A DNA stretch of 64,000 nucleotides from Acephala macrosclerotiorum (GCA_014904845.1 MU119242.1:124001-188000), one strand, 5' to 3'. Numbered from the stretch's first letter, positions 1 to 11,198 are shown. Notes: generated by a model not told the origin, from the sequence alone. A program made the numbers and translations.

Positions 1-1
1 G

Positions 2-1940
2 GTGCTCAGACATGGCATGTCCTCCAATGTTTTCATCCCTAATAATTCCACACCCACCAAAGCAGGTCTGTCTAGATTCCTTTACACTCGCCGTTAAGCT
101 CAACATGTTGACCGATATATCAGGATTCTTGGCCCTCTCCCCCCTCCAGCGCGAGATCGCGATCAAAGACAATATTGCTACTACGCCGTTCTTAACAACA
201 TGTGCATCACGAACGCTGCGATTGTACCAAAGTCCCTTCGAAGCAGGCGTTGTCCAGGAGCTTCGGCAGCGTGGGGCTACAGTGGCTGGGAAAACCAATC
301 TCGATGAATTTGGAATGGGCTCTCACTCGACAAACTCCTTTTTCGGTCCTATTACGAACGTACCTCCATTTCAAAGAATATCAGTTGGTGGCAGCTCTGG
401 GGGCAGCGCGATTGCAGTAGCTACAGAACAATGTGGTCTGGCTCTAGGAACAGATACCGGTGGCTCGGTACGACTGCCAGCAGCGTATACTGGTATTACT
501 GGTTTTAAACCTTCCTACGGCTACATATCTCGTTGGGGCGTGATACCATATGCAAATTCCTTGGATACCGTGGGTATTTTGGCCCTGTCTACTCATCTCA
601 TTGAGTTGGGGCTCCAATGCTCTTCTCATCCAGATCCCCGAGATCCAACCTCTCTCACTGAAGACAGCCGGCGTCGAATTAGAGTCTCCCTAAGAAGAAG
701 CAAAAAGAGAGAAAGAGAACGTCGGCTTGCACTTGGAGAATTAGGGGACCCATTTCATGAAAAGGCGAACTCCCTTGTCAATCTCAGGGTCGGTGTTCCA
801 ATGGAATACAATATTGAAGAACTGGAACCAGGTGTACAGAGAGTCTGGCGATCTGCCTTAAAATTATTACAAGATAAAGGTGCCACATTGGTCCCCATCT
901 CCCTACCAAATACAAAACATGCTCTCTCAGCATACTACGTTCTGGCACCTGCTGAAGCGGCATCGAATCTCTCCAAGTACGACGGCGTCAGGTATGGGTC
1001 ACGAGCCAATGGTGAGGATGGAGCTGGAGGCCTTTTATACTCTACTACAAGAGGACAAGGGTTTGGTGAGGAGGTAAAACGACGAATCCTCCTAGGCTCA
1101 TATACTTTGAGCTCAGAAGCGAGGGATAATTACTTCTTGAAAGCTCAGAAAGTCCGGAGACTGGTTCAGCGAGATTTCAATCGGGTTTTCGCTGCCGAAA
1201 ATCCTCTACGGCCAAATGAACAATTCGACTTGAGCGATCTGGAGGAGTCCATACCAATGCAAGACAAGCTAGGCCCTCCCCAGGTAGATGTTATCGTGTG
1301 TCCAACAGCTCCAACGACTGCACCGGATCTAGAGGACGTCTCCAACCAAACACCCGTTGATACCTACATGAACGACGTTTTCACTGTTCCTGCAAGCCTT
1401 GCAGGTCTACCGGCTATCAGCGTGCCGTTCACGGTCCCCCGACGCTTCAGAAAGACTAATCATCCCAATTACGCCGGGATCCAAATCATAGGACAATTTG
1501 GAGATGACCTCCGAGTGATCGATGTAGCGAAAAGACTCGAAGCACTTAGAGACTTCTCGAGGACGCTCTCACTCGTCAGCAATAAGTTTGCAGCAGACCG
1601 TGAAACTCTGGATTTAGTGGGCCGGTTGAGGCAGGCAGATAAAGATGGCGATAGTGTCGAAGCACTACGTGCATTATACCTCACGGAAAGGAAGGAACGT
1701 ACGAGAGCTCGTCCGCACATTCGGAAAATTCCTGGAGACGGAGACTCTCGTCCCTGGCCAAGGGAGAAGCGGCTTTCATGGAGCAAGAATGGCAATGAAC
1801 TCATAGCCATGCCAAGTAACCGAATTACGCACGGACACAAGTCCTTCAAACCAATAACCGATGCAGAGATTGATCAGGAGTTTCAAGGTGCCCTGGACAT
1901 CTGGGAGCGGATAAAGGGCTCAGGCGACGAAAAGGCTTGA
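2..1940 (+). CDS. HER2: Glutamyl-tRNA(Gln) amidotransferase subunit A, mitochondrial (5' partial)
   Basis: Amidase-signature enzyme that releases ammonia from glutamine and passes it to the subunit that converts Glu-tRNA(Gln) to Gln-tRNA(Gln) in mitochondria. The family triad Lys-Ser-Ser is visible: Lys in IAIKDN, the GGSSGGSA loop, and the nucleophile region GTDTGGSVRLPA. I model exons <2..65 and 124..1940. The first exon reads SSNVFIPNNSTPTKAG, as expected just before IAIKDN in this family, and the 58-bp intron (donor GTCTGT, acceptor ATATCAG) joins it in phase. Reading straight through from the ATG at 12 would give a poor N-terminus, so I prefer the spliced model, whose start lies upstream of the window. 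About 626 residues are present. The C-terminus runs some 60 residues past the amidase core and is charged. Function is confident; the first exon is an inference. Confidence 0.9.
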   Translation, partial: CSDMACPPMFSSLIIPHPPKQVCLDSFTLAVKLNMLTDISGFLALSPLQREIAIKDNIATTPFLTTCASRTLRLYQSPFEAGVVQELRQRGATVAGKTNLDEFGMGSHSTNSFFGPITNVPPFQRISVGGSSGGSAIAVATEQCGLALGTDTGGSVRLPAAYTGITGFKPSYGYISRWGVIPYANSLDTVGILALSTHLIELGLQCSSHPDPRDPTSLTEDSRRRIRVSLRRSKKRERERRLALGELGDPFHEKANSLVNLRVGVPMEYNIEELEPGVQRVWRSALKLLQDKGATLVPISLPNTKHALSAYYVLAPAEAASNLSKYDGVRYGSRANGEDGAGGLLYSTTRGQGFGEEVKRRILLGSYTLSSEARDNYFLKAQKVRRLVQRDFNRVFAAENPLRPNEQFDLSDLEESIPMQDKLGPPQVDVIVCPTAPTTAPDLEDVSNQTPVDTYMNDVFTVPASLAGLPAISVPFTVPRRFRKTNHPNYAGIQIIGQFGDDLRVIDVAKRLEALRDFSRTLSLVSNKFAADRETLDLVGRLRQADKDGDSVEALRALYLTERKERTRARPHIRKIPGDGDSRPWPREKRLSWSKNGNELIAMPSNRITHGHKSFKPITDAEIDQEFQGALDIWERIKGSGDEKA

Positions 1941-2953
1941 TCCAAAGCTGAATCTCCCTTTACCTGAAAGCTAGGCACGAGAAAAGGGGTTGCAGCTGGC
2001 CGTTGCAGTGCGGAGAAACGACTTGCAACTCCGATATCGCTTTTAATGTATGAGATCGACGCATGAAGGGACGATGTTGTACAATATGTATGTATTATAA
2101 TTGTACATGGAAATACCATATCATGTAGATCAGTTTATGCCCCACTACTTTTGACAAATTGTCCTGTATTTGTCTCCAACTCGAACTCGATGCAGCATCA
2201 GGCAAGTGCAAATCTGAATCAAATCTTGACGCTTGTGAACTTTCTCCTAGATCGAGGGACCCTTGCAAAAGTAGAGGGAGAGGAAGTAAACATGGTGCTG
2301 CATTCCAACGCTCTCTTTGCGTGATTTTGAATCTGTCTATTGTCTTTGTAATAGACTATGAATGTCCAGCCATGGTGAGAACACTGAAATCAAATCTAAT
2401 GTCCTAAGTATTGACGGACTTCTAGCAAAAGGCCTTGCATCCAGACTCAACATCAGATGAAGGACAATCCAATTCCTGAACATCTCAACTCTGATACTTC
2501 TCACGCACCGGCTCTACTCCGGCCTGCGAACCCCTCAATCATCGCCCGTGTAATATTAAATACGCACAGAGCATTTTAGCTCGAGGAACCTTCTAGCTAT
2601 GAAATGGCACTCAAAGTCCTCGGGCCTTGTACTATATTATATTTTCGAATTTTTAGACTTTAGTAGCGAGTAAAAGGAAGCGGTCTGCTCGCTATGTAGA
2701 TCAGCCGGCGTGTCGCTAGCAATTAGTAGCTAAGATGTGCTTTTGTTTTGGTCCTATCGTTTATTCTGCAGGCAGCTTCATATGGATGCCAAAAGAAAGC
2801 ACAAGGGAAGCGGGCGACTTTTACATCTAGAAGGCAATGCCTCCTTGCATTGACTTGCATTGATATATGTGCTTGAAATTGAACAGTATGCTGTTTGTGT
2901 CATATTCTTTTATATGCAGCTATACACTACAACATATTTCCATATCATCATAA
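1941..2953. other. Intergenic, no gene seen
   Basis: Holds the 3' flank of HER2 and AT-rich sequence leading to the MITE-like element. Only short ORFs without recognisable products are present. The last three bases (TAA, 2951-2953) are the left copy of the element's probable target-site duplication. Confidence 0.6.
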
Positions 2954-3236
2954 CGAGCCTGGGATCATAAGTCTGTGCTTTTCAGGCTGTTTTTAGGCTT
3001 CTTTTTCGCGAAGAACTTTAAAGTCCACGCCGTTACTTAAAAGGTATAAAACAACTACAAATTAAAATCTTTTAAAACTATAGTTTATTATTTGACAAAA
3101 GCTAAAGTATCTTTTTACAAATTAATTAAGTATGTTTATATTTTGATTCAAGGGTCGATATTCGGTTTTAGCGTTTATTTGTTAGCGAGAAGCCCTGAAA
3201 AGCCCTGAAAAGCACAGACTTATGATCCCAGGCTCG
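2954..3236. mobile_element. MITE-like non-autonomous DNA transposon
   Basis: A 283-bp segment bounded by perfect 33-bp terminal inverted repeats (2954-2986 and 3204-3236; outer end CGAGCCTGGGATCATAAGTC). It is flanked on both sides by TAA (2951-2953 and 3237-3239), which fits a 3-bp target-site duplication. The interior is very AT-rich with no ORF. Just inside the right repeat the 10-mer agccctgaaa occurs twice in tandem (3191-3210). A TWA target is typical of PIF/Harbinger elements; a Tc1/mariner element using TA is the alternative. There is no second copy in this window. Confidence 0.85.
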
Positions 3237-3288
3237 TAACTTCGCCTACCAGCCTACCTCCTAGTCTCACCACCCTCCACTCACTCAA

Positions 3289-5058
3289 TTACACATCCCC
3301 AGCAGCAGGTGTCTTCGTCGGCTTAGGCATAGATGTTGTCCTTCCTCTTCTTGAGGTACTACTCTTCGACGATCTCGATGTATAGGTGCGGGTGGCGGAC
3401 GTCGGTCTTGGAGTCGTGACCGTTGTTGCAGGAGAAAGAGGAGTAGCGACCGCCTTAGCTACCGGCTCGGGGCATTCTCCTACAAGATCTGGAACGACTT
3501 TTGGTCCCTTGCTGATTGAGATGAGGTTGATGCCTCAGGAGGCGGCGTTGGCGAGACAGATATTTTGGTTGTCTTGGTCGTAGACGACTGTATCTCATAT
3601 CAGAACACTACGAGGGGTTGGGGAAGTGGATTATGAAAGAAGATGGACGAACCATAAGCAGCTCTTAAAAAGCTATCACCCAAAACATAAGTCGGATCAC
3701 CTGCGGCGTTCGCCATCACACCCAACGCGCACAGATCCACATCAGCCTGCCACACGAACTCATGATACGGGACTCTGATTGTCGTGTTCTCGAATCCGAA
3801 ATCAAGATATCTATCTTGTTGGAGTGCGGAACAGGGAACAGTGTATTGTCCTCCGCTAACGTTTCGAGCTCTGGGGAAGAGGGCTACGATTGCCGTTACG
3901 ATGGAGGCGGGGAGTTGGGAGAGTGTTCCGCCTGAGTCGAGGAAGACAGGTTGAGAGGTGCCAGAGAAAATGGATTTAGTAGTTTTAGAGGGTGTTGTGA
4001 CGGAGAGGGAGGTCATTATGATCCAGTAGCTGATCACGTCAGTAGGTAGCTTGCGGTGAGTTGGAAAGGTAAGACAAGCCGTGGGAGCCCGTAGGGAGAT
4101 TGCTTGTATAGAATGATAGCTTGTTTCCCTAGCTTTCTATAAAACTTCTTGGTATCAATTCTACCGAAGACGATGGCGCCAGTCTTTGTATCAACACCAC
4201 CAGGGTTCGAACTGAATGCTCGACTTTTCGTGATGTTTTGGGTAGCCATTTGGTCGATGATGTTGCGATACAGAGTCGCATAATCAATTCCAAATCCAAT
4301 ACCTAGCAATCCAGTATCAAGACTCTGAGTGTCGGTAGCAATGCCAAACTGCTGGGCTTTAATGTTTGCTCCTACACAACATCAGCGGATTTCCTCACAA
4401 GATCCCGGCTATCATACCCCCAAGATGCACGTCATCAGTGTAGAATATCCCCTGAGCTCTTCCAATCCCATACGCTAAACTCATAGACTTGCCCAGATTT
4501 TTCGAGCTGGAAGACGAGGCAGGCACGTATTGTGGGATGCCCGCGCAGAGATCAGCTCTCTGTCCTGTGATTCATGTCGGATTTACCCAGGTGTCGAAGG
4601 ATCCTGTATCAAGGGCAAGTGTGACATTCTGTGGAGGCGTTCCAATGCCGACTATGTTGGTTTAGCAGAGCGGGTATGGTGAGCATGCAGAATCTCACAG
4701 GAAATCAGATACTCCAAGCCTGTGAACATGTTGAGCTAGGGATTGGCGACCTGTCTTTTCGACGTGACATTTTTTGGCTGTAGAGAATTAGCATTGGATG
4801 AGAAACTTCTTTTCTTACAACTTGCTTTAATGTTCCCTCCAGGCAGAGAAAATTCATCATGAAAGCCTCGTTTGGAATTTCATGGAATTTCATAGGCTTG
4901 TGAGGCATTCTCCGAGATATGAATATCCAACTGATAATGGACGTCACAGGAATCGATAGAATCCCTTGATCTGCAAAATAAGCCCTCTCATTGAGCACCG
5001 CAACACTCAACCCCACCAAAAGAGCAGCCTCAACCAACGAGCACAGCATCTTCGCCAT
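3289..5058 (-). pseudogene. Secreted pepsin-like aspartic protease, broken
   Basis: Reads on the minus strand from a signal-peptide-like start (MAKMLCSLVEAALLVGLSVA) to a Ser/Thr/Lys-rich tail ending at a TAA at 3289. Family landmarks are clear: TPPQNVTLALDTGSFDTWVN carries the first catalytic Asp (near 4600), and FLDSGGTLSQLP the second (near 3940; the usual residue after DSG is Thr or Ser, here Gly). The order and length fit candidapepsin/yapsin-like fungal proteases. It cannot be read through. There is an in-frame TGA shortly after WVNPT (about 4570), a frame change near 4030 between QSPYGLP and YWIIMTSLSV, another near 3600, and a TGA after LANAAS (about 3535). The first part (about 4750-4980) also departs from the family. 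Introns could explain one shift but not the stops, so I call it a decayed gene. Its tail lies only about 50 bp from the MITE-like element. Confidence 0.85.
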
Positions 5059-5903
5059 AGCTCATCAAGAACAAGATTTTGCCCTCAGAAGAAATATACA
5101 AAGAATCACCAGAAAGGAACAGCAAGAGAGGTTCCTTTTCGGACAGATCGGACAGATAAGCTCACATCGAGTCAAGCCATGATTTATATGCCACCCCGCC
5201 AAGCTACCATACCTACCTCTAAATGATAAAGCAGAACATAAACGCTGGTGGCTGTCACTGAAGTGATACTCTACATGCAATTGCAGAAATTGGCTGTTAA
5301 CGGCAGTTGGCGATAATGCTGATCGAGGTAGGGGAATATATGCATAAGTCTTGAGCCTCGTCAAGCTATTGGCATGAAACTTAGTACCCTTAATCAACCA
5401 AGTTGATTAATACTCGCTAAGCTGATAGATGGCAAGCCCACCTTCGGGTGATGCGAGAAACGAGGCGGCAGAATGCCAAATAGTTTCATGTATCGATGCT
5501 CGGCACTGTATTCGTGAACTTCATGGCTCCGATTGAGATCTCAGTCTCGTGATGGTTGAAAGAGGAACTCGCTGACTCGGGATGTGGGGTATCTGAGCTC
5601 TTGCTCCGCGAAGCATTGAGATGGTGGCTTTGCCACTTAGTCAAGCCTCCAAACGTAAGTTGAGATAAAGAGATCTTCGTTTTGTAAGAGTATTGCACAA
5701 TTTATGTGAGAAAAACTAAGCAAAAATAAGATTGAGAATTCGCTCAGGATAATGTCTAGAAATGTCGCCATAAGAAGCCGGCATGAGCACTTGCCTTGGC
5801 TGACTTGAACCTAAGTGGCGCATCCAGCCGAGTTACATCCTCGAGGAGCTTCAAGTCAAAGGTCAGTCATCATACAACCTTTGTTCTTTGGATTGATTCT
5901 CAC
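5059..5903. other. Intergenic, no gene seen
   Basis: Lies between the start of the protease pseudogene and the 3' end of the enoyl reductase gene. Only short unrelated ORFs; no repeat, RNA gene or domain recognised. Confidence 0.6.
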
Positions 5904-7172
5904 CTATGTATCTCCATAGACAAGCACTCCCTTCCCAGCCCTAAAGCCCTGGAGCGTCCCCTGAACGGCCTCCTTTAAGGTCCCCTCCTCAGTCCCCCAA
6001 TCCCACTTCAACTCCCGCACCGGAATATCCTTAAACTTCCCCTTCCTCGTCATCTCCAAAATTTCATCAACAGTCTTCTTCTTCCCCTCCGGATTCGCAT
6101 CACTCCACCTACTAACCCAAAACCCACTAAACTTCAAGTCCTTAAATATCAAAGCCGCAGTCGGTAATTGCAACGGCTGTTTCGACATTCCACCATATGT
6201 TATCAAATGCCCGCTCTGACTCAAGCACTTGACTAACGCACTGGTAAGTTTTCCACCTACGCAGTTTAGACCGACTTTGATCTGTTCTCTCCCACCATTT
6301 GTCCACTCTTTGACTTGTTCCGAGAAGCCTTTCTCCATCAACTCGCTTTCCGTAACCACCTTGGTAGCACCCAACCCCAATAATTCATCTTTCATCTCCT
6401 TCGTCGCCTCCTTCTCAGGCCGGTCCCGAATCACATTTATAGATTTTAACCCCCATTCCCTACCCAACTGTATCGCCGCTCTCCCCACCCCAGAATTAGC
6501 TCCATTTTGGATAAACCAATCCCCCTCTTCCATCTTCTCGAAATCCTTCAGCATTCGATACGCCGTACATGGGTTGACAGACACTGTGCCGACTTGCAAT
6601 GGATTCAGGCCTTCTTTTTCAACGCGAAGAATATTGGATTCTTCGGCGAGAGCGTGGGTACGCCATGTTCCGAATCCAGTGTGCTTCATTATTACCCAGT
6701 CGCCTTTTGTGACTGATTTTATGGATGAACCAACGGCCATCACCTCGAAACATCCCTCGTTTCCTCCTACCGCAGACGGAGAACTCGTTCCTAGGAGGGA
6801 GGTGAAGGGCGGTTTAGAGGGATAGACCCCTTGGATTTGGTTTATGTCTGCGGGGTTGATTGGCGTTGCTAACGTTCGGAGAAGGAGTTGGGATGATGGT
6901 AAAGAAGGAGAGATTGAGTGTGTATGTAAGCTATTTTGCTATTAATGATTATCCCGAAATCAATACACATTGGAAGTAGGAAGAGAAGTGGCTTACGAGA
7001 GGACATCAGAGGGCTCGCCGTATTTGGAGTAAACGAGAGCTTTGGCTTGTGTGTACCCGTATGGACCTGATTTATGCCTCCTGCATACCATTGGGCTGGT
7101 ATTTTGTCCCAGTTGTCTCTGCAGAGCTTTAGCGTAGCTTCTGCTCGCTCGCGCACTCCGTTGTAGATTCAT
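5904..7172 (-). CDS. ETR1: Mitochondrial trans-2-enoyl-ACP/CoA reductase (MECR/Etr1 type)
   Basis: MDR-family, zinc-independent NADPH oxidoreductase that carries out the last reduction step of mitochondrial type II fatty-acid synthesis, needed for lipoate and respiration. Exons 6997..7172 and 5904..6930 (66-bp intron, GTAAGC donor) give 400 residues. Visible: a basic mitochondrial leader (MNLQRSARASRSYAKAL), the MECR signature NPADINQIQGVYPSKPPF, the nucleotide-binding loop GANSGVGRAAIQLG, and LNCVGGK with ITYGGMSKQP. The product ends GKGVLVYGDT. The start at 7172 is the only ATG that opens directly into the conserved N-terminal strand and a plausible leader, without another intron. The exon-intron join restores the expected N-terminal hydrophobic strand. 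No defects seen. Confidence 0.94.
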
Positions 7173-8065
7173 GGCGATGTTGTGATCTCAATTGCTTGAG
7201 CTGTCACAGGAAAGCTTTCATCCCAAGAGCTTCAGTGGGACGTCCCTTAAACTCATGACGTTTTACCGAGGCGGAGCGGAGAGCAAGAGCGGAATTGTTT
7301 TGCTGAAACAAGGGTCAAAGCACGTGGTTGAAAGCGGATGCAAGATTTTGTGTTCCTAGTGGGTTCTAGCTTTATGTTCAGACGTTTGAAGAGTGTGGAG
7401 TACGTCGATCCATGCGAGTGGTGAGCGGATAAGCTTTGAGTTCCTGTGTTGAGAGTTGTGTTTGGGGGTGTGAGGATAAGGTCGGTATCAAAGAAGCGGG
7501 AAAAGAGATGAACTCAGGGCCGCAAGATACACAACCAACACAGAAGGTAAGCATGATTGCTGAGATTAAGTGAGTGTTTGAGAGCTTATACATATTCCAT
7601 TATGTGCAGAGAATCTGACACCGATATCTACAGTACATTTTGAAGTTTTGAGACAATGATGAGAAAGGCAGACATAGACATAGGATAACACGGCCTTGAG
7701 CCTCCTGCCGTGTTTTGATACTATTACTGACAAAGGAATTTTTGAGCCCCAAGTGTGAAGATCATAAGATCCAAGATCTGCCAGTATTACAAATGCTGCC
7801 AGTTCGGCATTACAATGCCTCAAGAAAAGAGATAATCACCCTAATATATCAACATGGACAAAGCAATGCAAGTGTCCAAGGAGAGAAAGAATGAAAAGAG
7901 TTTTGCTCGCTCAGAGCTGGGTATCTCAATCTCCCATCCTCCTCAACACAACCATCTCTTCCCCAGTGCATCAAACGTCGTGAGCCAATGCCAGCATCCG
8001 GTGACCATGTCAATATCCAGCCGTGATCGCATATCTATTGTCCAGCTTCCTCCGGGACATTCCCC
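7173..8065. other. Intergenic, no gene seen
   Basis: Contains the upstream region of the enoyl reductase gene and the 3' flank of the next minus-strand gene. Short ORFs only, none with a recognisable domain. Confidence 0.55.
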
Positions 8066-8728
8066 TTACTTGATATTCTTGAACATATCGTCCACGCCCA
8101 GACTTCCATCATCATTCTCAGGAATCTTGGCCCTCAATTTGCTCAGCTCAGGTAGCTTCGGTGGTGGTGGGCCCATCGATCGCGGCGCGTTCTGCTTCTC
8201 CTCATATATGATGCTCGCCCTGTTCGAAGACATACGATTGTCAGGTGGGCTGCCATTGCTGCTGAATCGCCTGAACCAATTTCCACTCTTCTTCGTTTTC
8301 AGGCTCGGTTGTTGACTCGCGAAGCTCATCGCGCTCTCCGGCCGATCAACCATCGTCACATCCTCGTTCGATATATTACCGTTCGTGCCATCTGTGTAAT
8401 TCGTGTTGAGCGATTTCCTCGATAGGAATCGGCGGATGCTGCTCGGTCGTTTCGAAGATACAGGGCTGGTAGGTTGCTCCGTCCATACGATCGTTGCATT
8501 CGTTCGCCCTCTTCCATCATAGACTCCATTCGCATTCGTGGCTGGCGCGGGTTGGCCGTTCGCTGAGGGAGCGCCGTTGGAGACTTCTGGTTGCGCGATA
8601 GGCGGTGGCTTCTCTTCGACGGGTGAATCGGGAGGTGGTGGGATGTTCGTGCCGTCAGTCAGAGAAAAGTTGACGGGTGTGAGCTGAGGCAGTTCGAATC
8701 GACCATTAGGTTTGCCATTGGGCGGCAT
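8066..8728 (-). CDS. Disordered Pro/Ser-rich hypothetical protein
   Basis: Single-exon ORF of 220 residues. Low-complexity and probably intrinsically disordered: Pro/Asn-rich for the first 70 residues (IPPPPDSPVEEKPPP), then two short basic, phosphosite-like segments (SSIRRFLSRKSLN and KKSGNWFRRFSSNGSP), a PPPPKLPELSKLRAKIP stretch, and an acidic C-terminus LGVDDMFKNIK. The RRFLSRKSL and RRFSSNG segments resemble AGC-kinase sites, which is inference. No membrane segment or enzyme motif. I do not recognise a named family. Composition, codon use and the uninterrupted frame support a real gene. A heptamer minisatellite sits about 290 bp upstream of the start. Confidence 0.75.
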   Translation of the reverse strand: MPPNGKPNGRFELPQLTPVNFSLTDGTNIPPPPDSPVEEKPPPIAQPEVSNGAPSANGQPAPATNANGVYDGRGRTNATIVWTEQPTSPVSSKRPSSIRRFLSRKSLNTNYTDGTNGNISNEDVTMVDRPESAMSFASQQPSLKTKKSGNWFRRFSSNGSPPDNRMSSNRASIIYEEKQNAPRSMGPPPPKLPELSKLRAKIPENDDGSLGVDDMFKNIK

Positions 8729-9013
8729 TGTGTCGTCCTGGTTGATCCCGGTATCGCACTGTTCAGCTGTAATATTCTAGAAGCCGCAATGGAAAAGAAG
8801 TAAATAAAACAGGGCAATGGGGAGAAATGCCCGTGCTCGATGTGTGTTGCCTCTTTGGGACGATCCCCTCAAGTAGTCGTAATTGCGATTGCGGATGAGT
8901 GGTACCGAAAAGTAGGATCGCCGGGATTTGTATCGACAGTGTCTGTGTCTGCGGCCATGAAGTGCACAGCAGAGTGTAGAGCAAGACAAAGTTTATAAAG
9001 GAGGGAGGACTGG

Positions 9014-9108
9014 AGTGAGGTGTGAGGTGTGAGGTGTGAGGTGTGAGGTGTGAGGTGTAAAGGTGTGAGGTGTAAGGTGTGAGGTGTGAGGTGTGAGGCG
9101 TGAGGTGG
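9014..9108. repeat. Heptamer minisatellite (gaggtgt)n
   Basis: About 95 bp of near-perfect tandem GAGGTGT units, with a few units changed (gaggtgtaa, gaggcgt, gaggtgg). It is purine-rich on the plus strand and lies in a divergent 5' region. Confidence 0.95.
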
Positions 9109-9383
9109 TGGATGCCGCGACTCGGGTCACTCGTTTGCTATTGAAACTCATTTGGTCTACCTAGATACCTGCTCTATGGTTGGCCGGCCGCTCTTCCCAG
9201 TAACGGTGTGAGACAGCTGCATCTGAATCTAGCAAACGGAAGTAACGGGTAGACAATGCAGTGTGGTCAGACCTTCTCAAGGATCGGCTTTTCAGTTCAA
9301 GTTTTGAACCTGTGAGCTCTCTCATTTGTTGTAATTCTCCGAATGAAGATATGTGTCACGTGAATCATGCATATAAAAGGGGT

Positions 9384-9422
9384 AAGAACTTGAAGAACTT
9401 GAAGAACTTGAAGAACTTGAAG
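9384..9422. repeat. Nine-bp tandem repeat (aagaacttg)x4
   Basis: Four exact copies of AAGAACTTG followed by a partial copy, about 350 bp before the methyltransferase start. Confidence 0.95.
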
Positions 9423-9771
9423 GTCTATACAACATGAAGCTGATATCAGAGATGTTCAGTGCTAGCCATGAAAAAGGGTTGAACTTCCCCAACTGATTGA
9501 GGTTGCAAGTAATGTACCTTTCCTCAGCCAATTATCCCAAGTTCCAAGCCACGGCTGCAAGTGCACCACATCGCAGATCCAGAACATGAGTCACTTTGAT
9601 ATCCTGTGCAAAATTTGATACTAGACTCTCCTTATACATATGAAATTGCGCACTCTGTGGATTTTTTTTCTACTTGCTCAATTCCTACCTCTTCTCTAAT
9701 TTCTGATTTCTAAAGAGTTCCACGGCACGATTCTACAAAAATATCAAATCTCCCTATCAACAATTGTCACG

Positions 9772-10865
9772 ATGGCTTCAACACCCCGTCCCATCCACTC
9801 AGTGACCAATATCGAACTCTACAATCGCTGGGCAAAAGTACGTCTTTGCTTTCTTTCTCCACATGTTTCAGCTTTTGGCACTTGTCATCTAGTATCTTTT
9901 GTACATTGACGGTGGCATGGGTTGCTTTTGCTCCGGCAATTCGCTTGTTGGTGGCAGCCGATTCTCCTTCATGCGAAGTCCGTTCTCATATTAGATGAAT
10001 CTAAGATAAGAAAAGCAAGACTCAAGTGTAATTGGATTTCAATTTCCAACAATCACCGAATTGAGAACAGACTATCTTGTAGCAAATGTGCTCCAAAGTA
10101 CAGTCGCTAATTGACAATCAGGTGTACGACACAGACGGCAATATCCTCCAAGCCATCGACGATGCCCTCCTCCCCGCACTCCTCGACCAAGCCTTATCCC
10201 TCCTCCCATTCTCCTCACAAATCTCCATCACAGAACTAGGCTGTGGAACAGGACGCAATACAGCAAAGTTGCTCCTCCCATCCTTAACCTCAAATGTATC
10301 TATCAAATCCATCACCGCCCTCGACCTCTCATCAGGCATGCTCTCAGTAGCCAAATCCCGCTGCGAGTCCCTCCTCACCTCTACAGCTCCAACAACTCCC
10401 TCCTCCCCACCAACATTGACCTTCCATGTATTCGACGCCTTGAACCCCTCTCCCACCTTCTCTCTCGGGAAAGCAGACTTAGTCCTTTCAACCCTCGTCC
10501 TCGAACACCTACCCATTGGAACATTTTTCAAAACCGCCTCCAACTTTCTAGCGTCCAACGGAATACTAGTATTAACAAACATGCACGCCGATATGGGACG
10601 TATCTCCCAAGCTGGGTTCGTCGATCCAGATACAGGAGAAAAAGTTAGAGGAACGAGTTTTGTGTATGAGATTGAAGAGGTAGTTGATGAGGGAAAGAAA
10701 TGGGGATTTGAGGTTTTGGGAGAGATTGGCGAGAGGGAGGTTAGAGGTGAGGATATTGGTGAGGGGAGGTTGTTGGGGGAGAGGGGGAAGAAGTGGGTTG
10801 GTGTTAAGGTTTGGTTTGGGGTTGTGATGAGATTGAGAGGTGGGGATGCGAGGGAGGGAGCTTGA
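9772..10865 (+). CDS. Class I SAM-dependent methyltransferase
   Basis: Exons 9772..9837 and 10122..10865 give 269 residues. The join reads NRWAK|VYDTDGNILQAID, and the 284-bp intron (GTACGT donor, CAG acceptor) is long for this window. The SAM-binding motif I is ELGCGTGRNTAKLL (about residues 60-73), followed by the acidic motif II ITALDLSSGML and the later ADLVLSTLVLEHL, typical of the methyltransferase 11/25 group. The N-terminal MASTPRPIHSVTNIELYNRWA fits fungal small-molecule methyltransferases that begin with a Tyr-Asp dyad (VYDTDGN). The substrate cannot be told from sequence. The C-terminus is rich in Gly/Glu/Arg, but the frame is open to a TGA. No biosynthetic cluster partners lie nearby. 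Confidence 0.88.
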
Positions 10866-11198
10866 GTTGAGGGTTCAGGCGGAAGTTAAAGTGAAATAGT
10901 TGAAAACATTAAGGTTGCCTAGAAGCGCAAAAAGGTACCAATAACATTATGGACGCTTGGTACAGCTTTACAACTTGCGGGATAATAGAGTAATCATGGA
11001 CCTTGAAATTTACTCGCAATGTCACAGTTGCTAAAGAAACATCTCGGATATTGTGGTCAGGAAAAAACCAATTTTCAATAACTCCAATGCGATGCGCGCA
11101 AACGCCAGACAACCAGCCCAATCCACCCAGAGCGAGCTATGCCACCAGTCTCAAATACCATGCAAACCAAGTACCAGGAAAACGAAAAGAAGAAACAA
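10866..11198. other. Intergenic, convergent 3' ends
   Basis: Separates the convergent methyltransferase and NC2-beta genes. No feature recognised. Confidence 0.55.

Larger units (their letters stand above)
8729..9771. other. Intergenic region with two short tandem repeats
   Basis: Shared 5' region of two divergent genes (disordered protein on minus, methyltransferase on plus). Holds the heptamer array at 9014-9108 and a 9-bp array at 9384-9422; no gene recognised. Confidence 0.6.

Noticed and set aside
3289..5058. RIP as sole cause of the protease defects
   Set aside because: Frame changes and at least one apparent non-transition substitution do not fit C-to-T mutation only.
6229..6825. 198-codon plus-strand ORF
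   Set aside because: Antisense of the enoyl reductase coding region; no domain.
9014..9108. Tandem repeats as a CRISPR array
   Set aside because: Units are contiguous with no spacers, and the host is a eukaryote.
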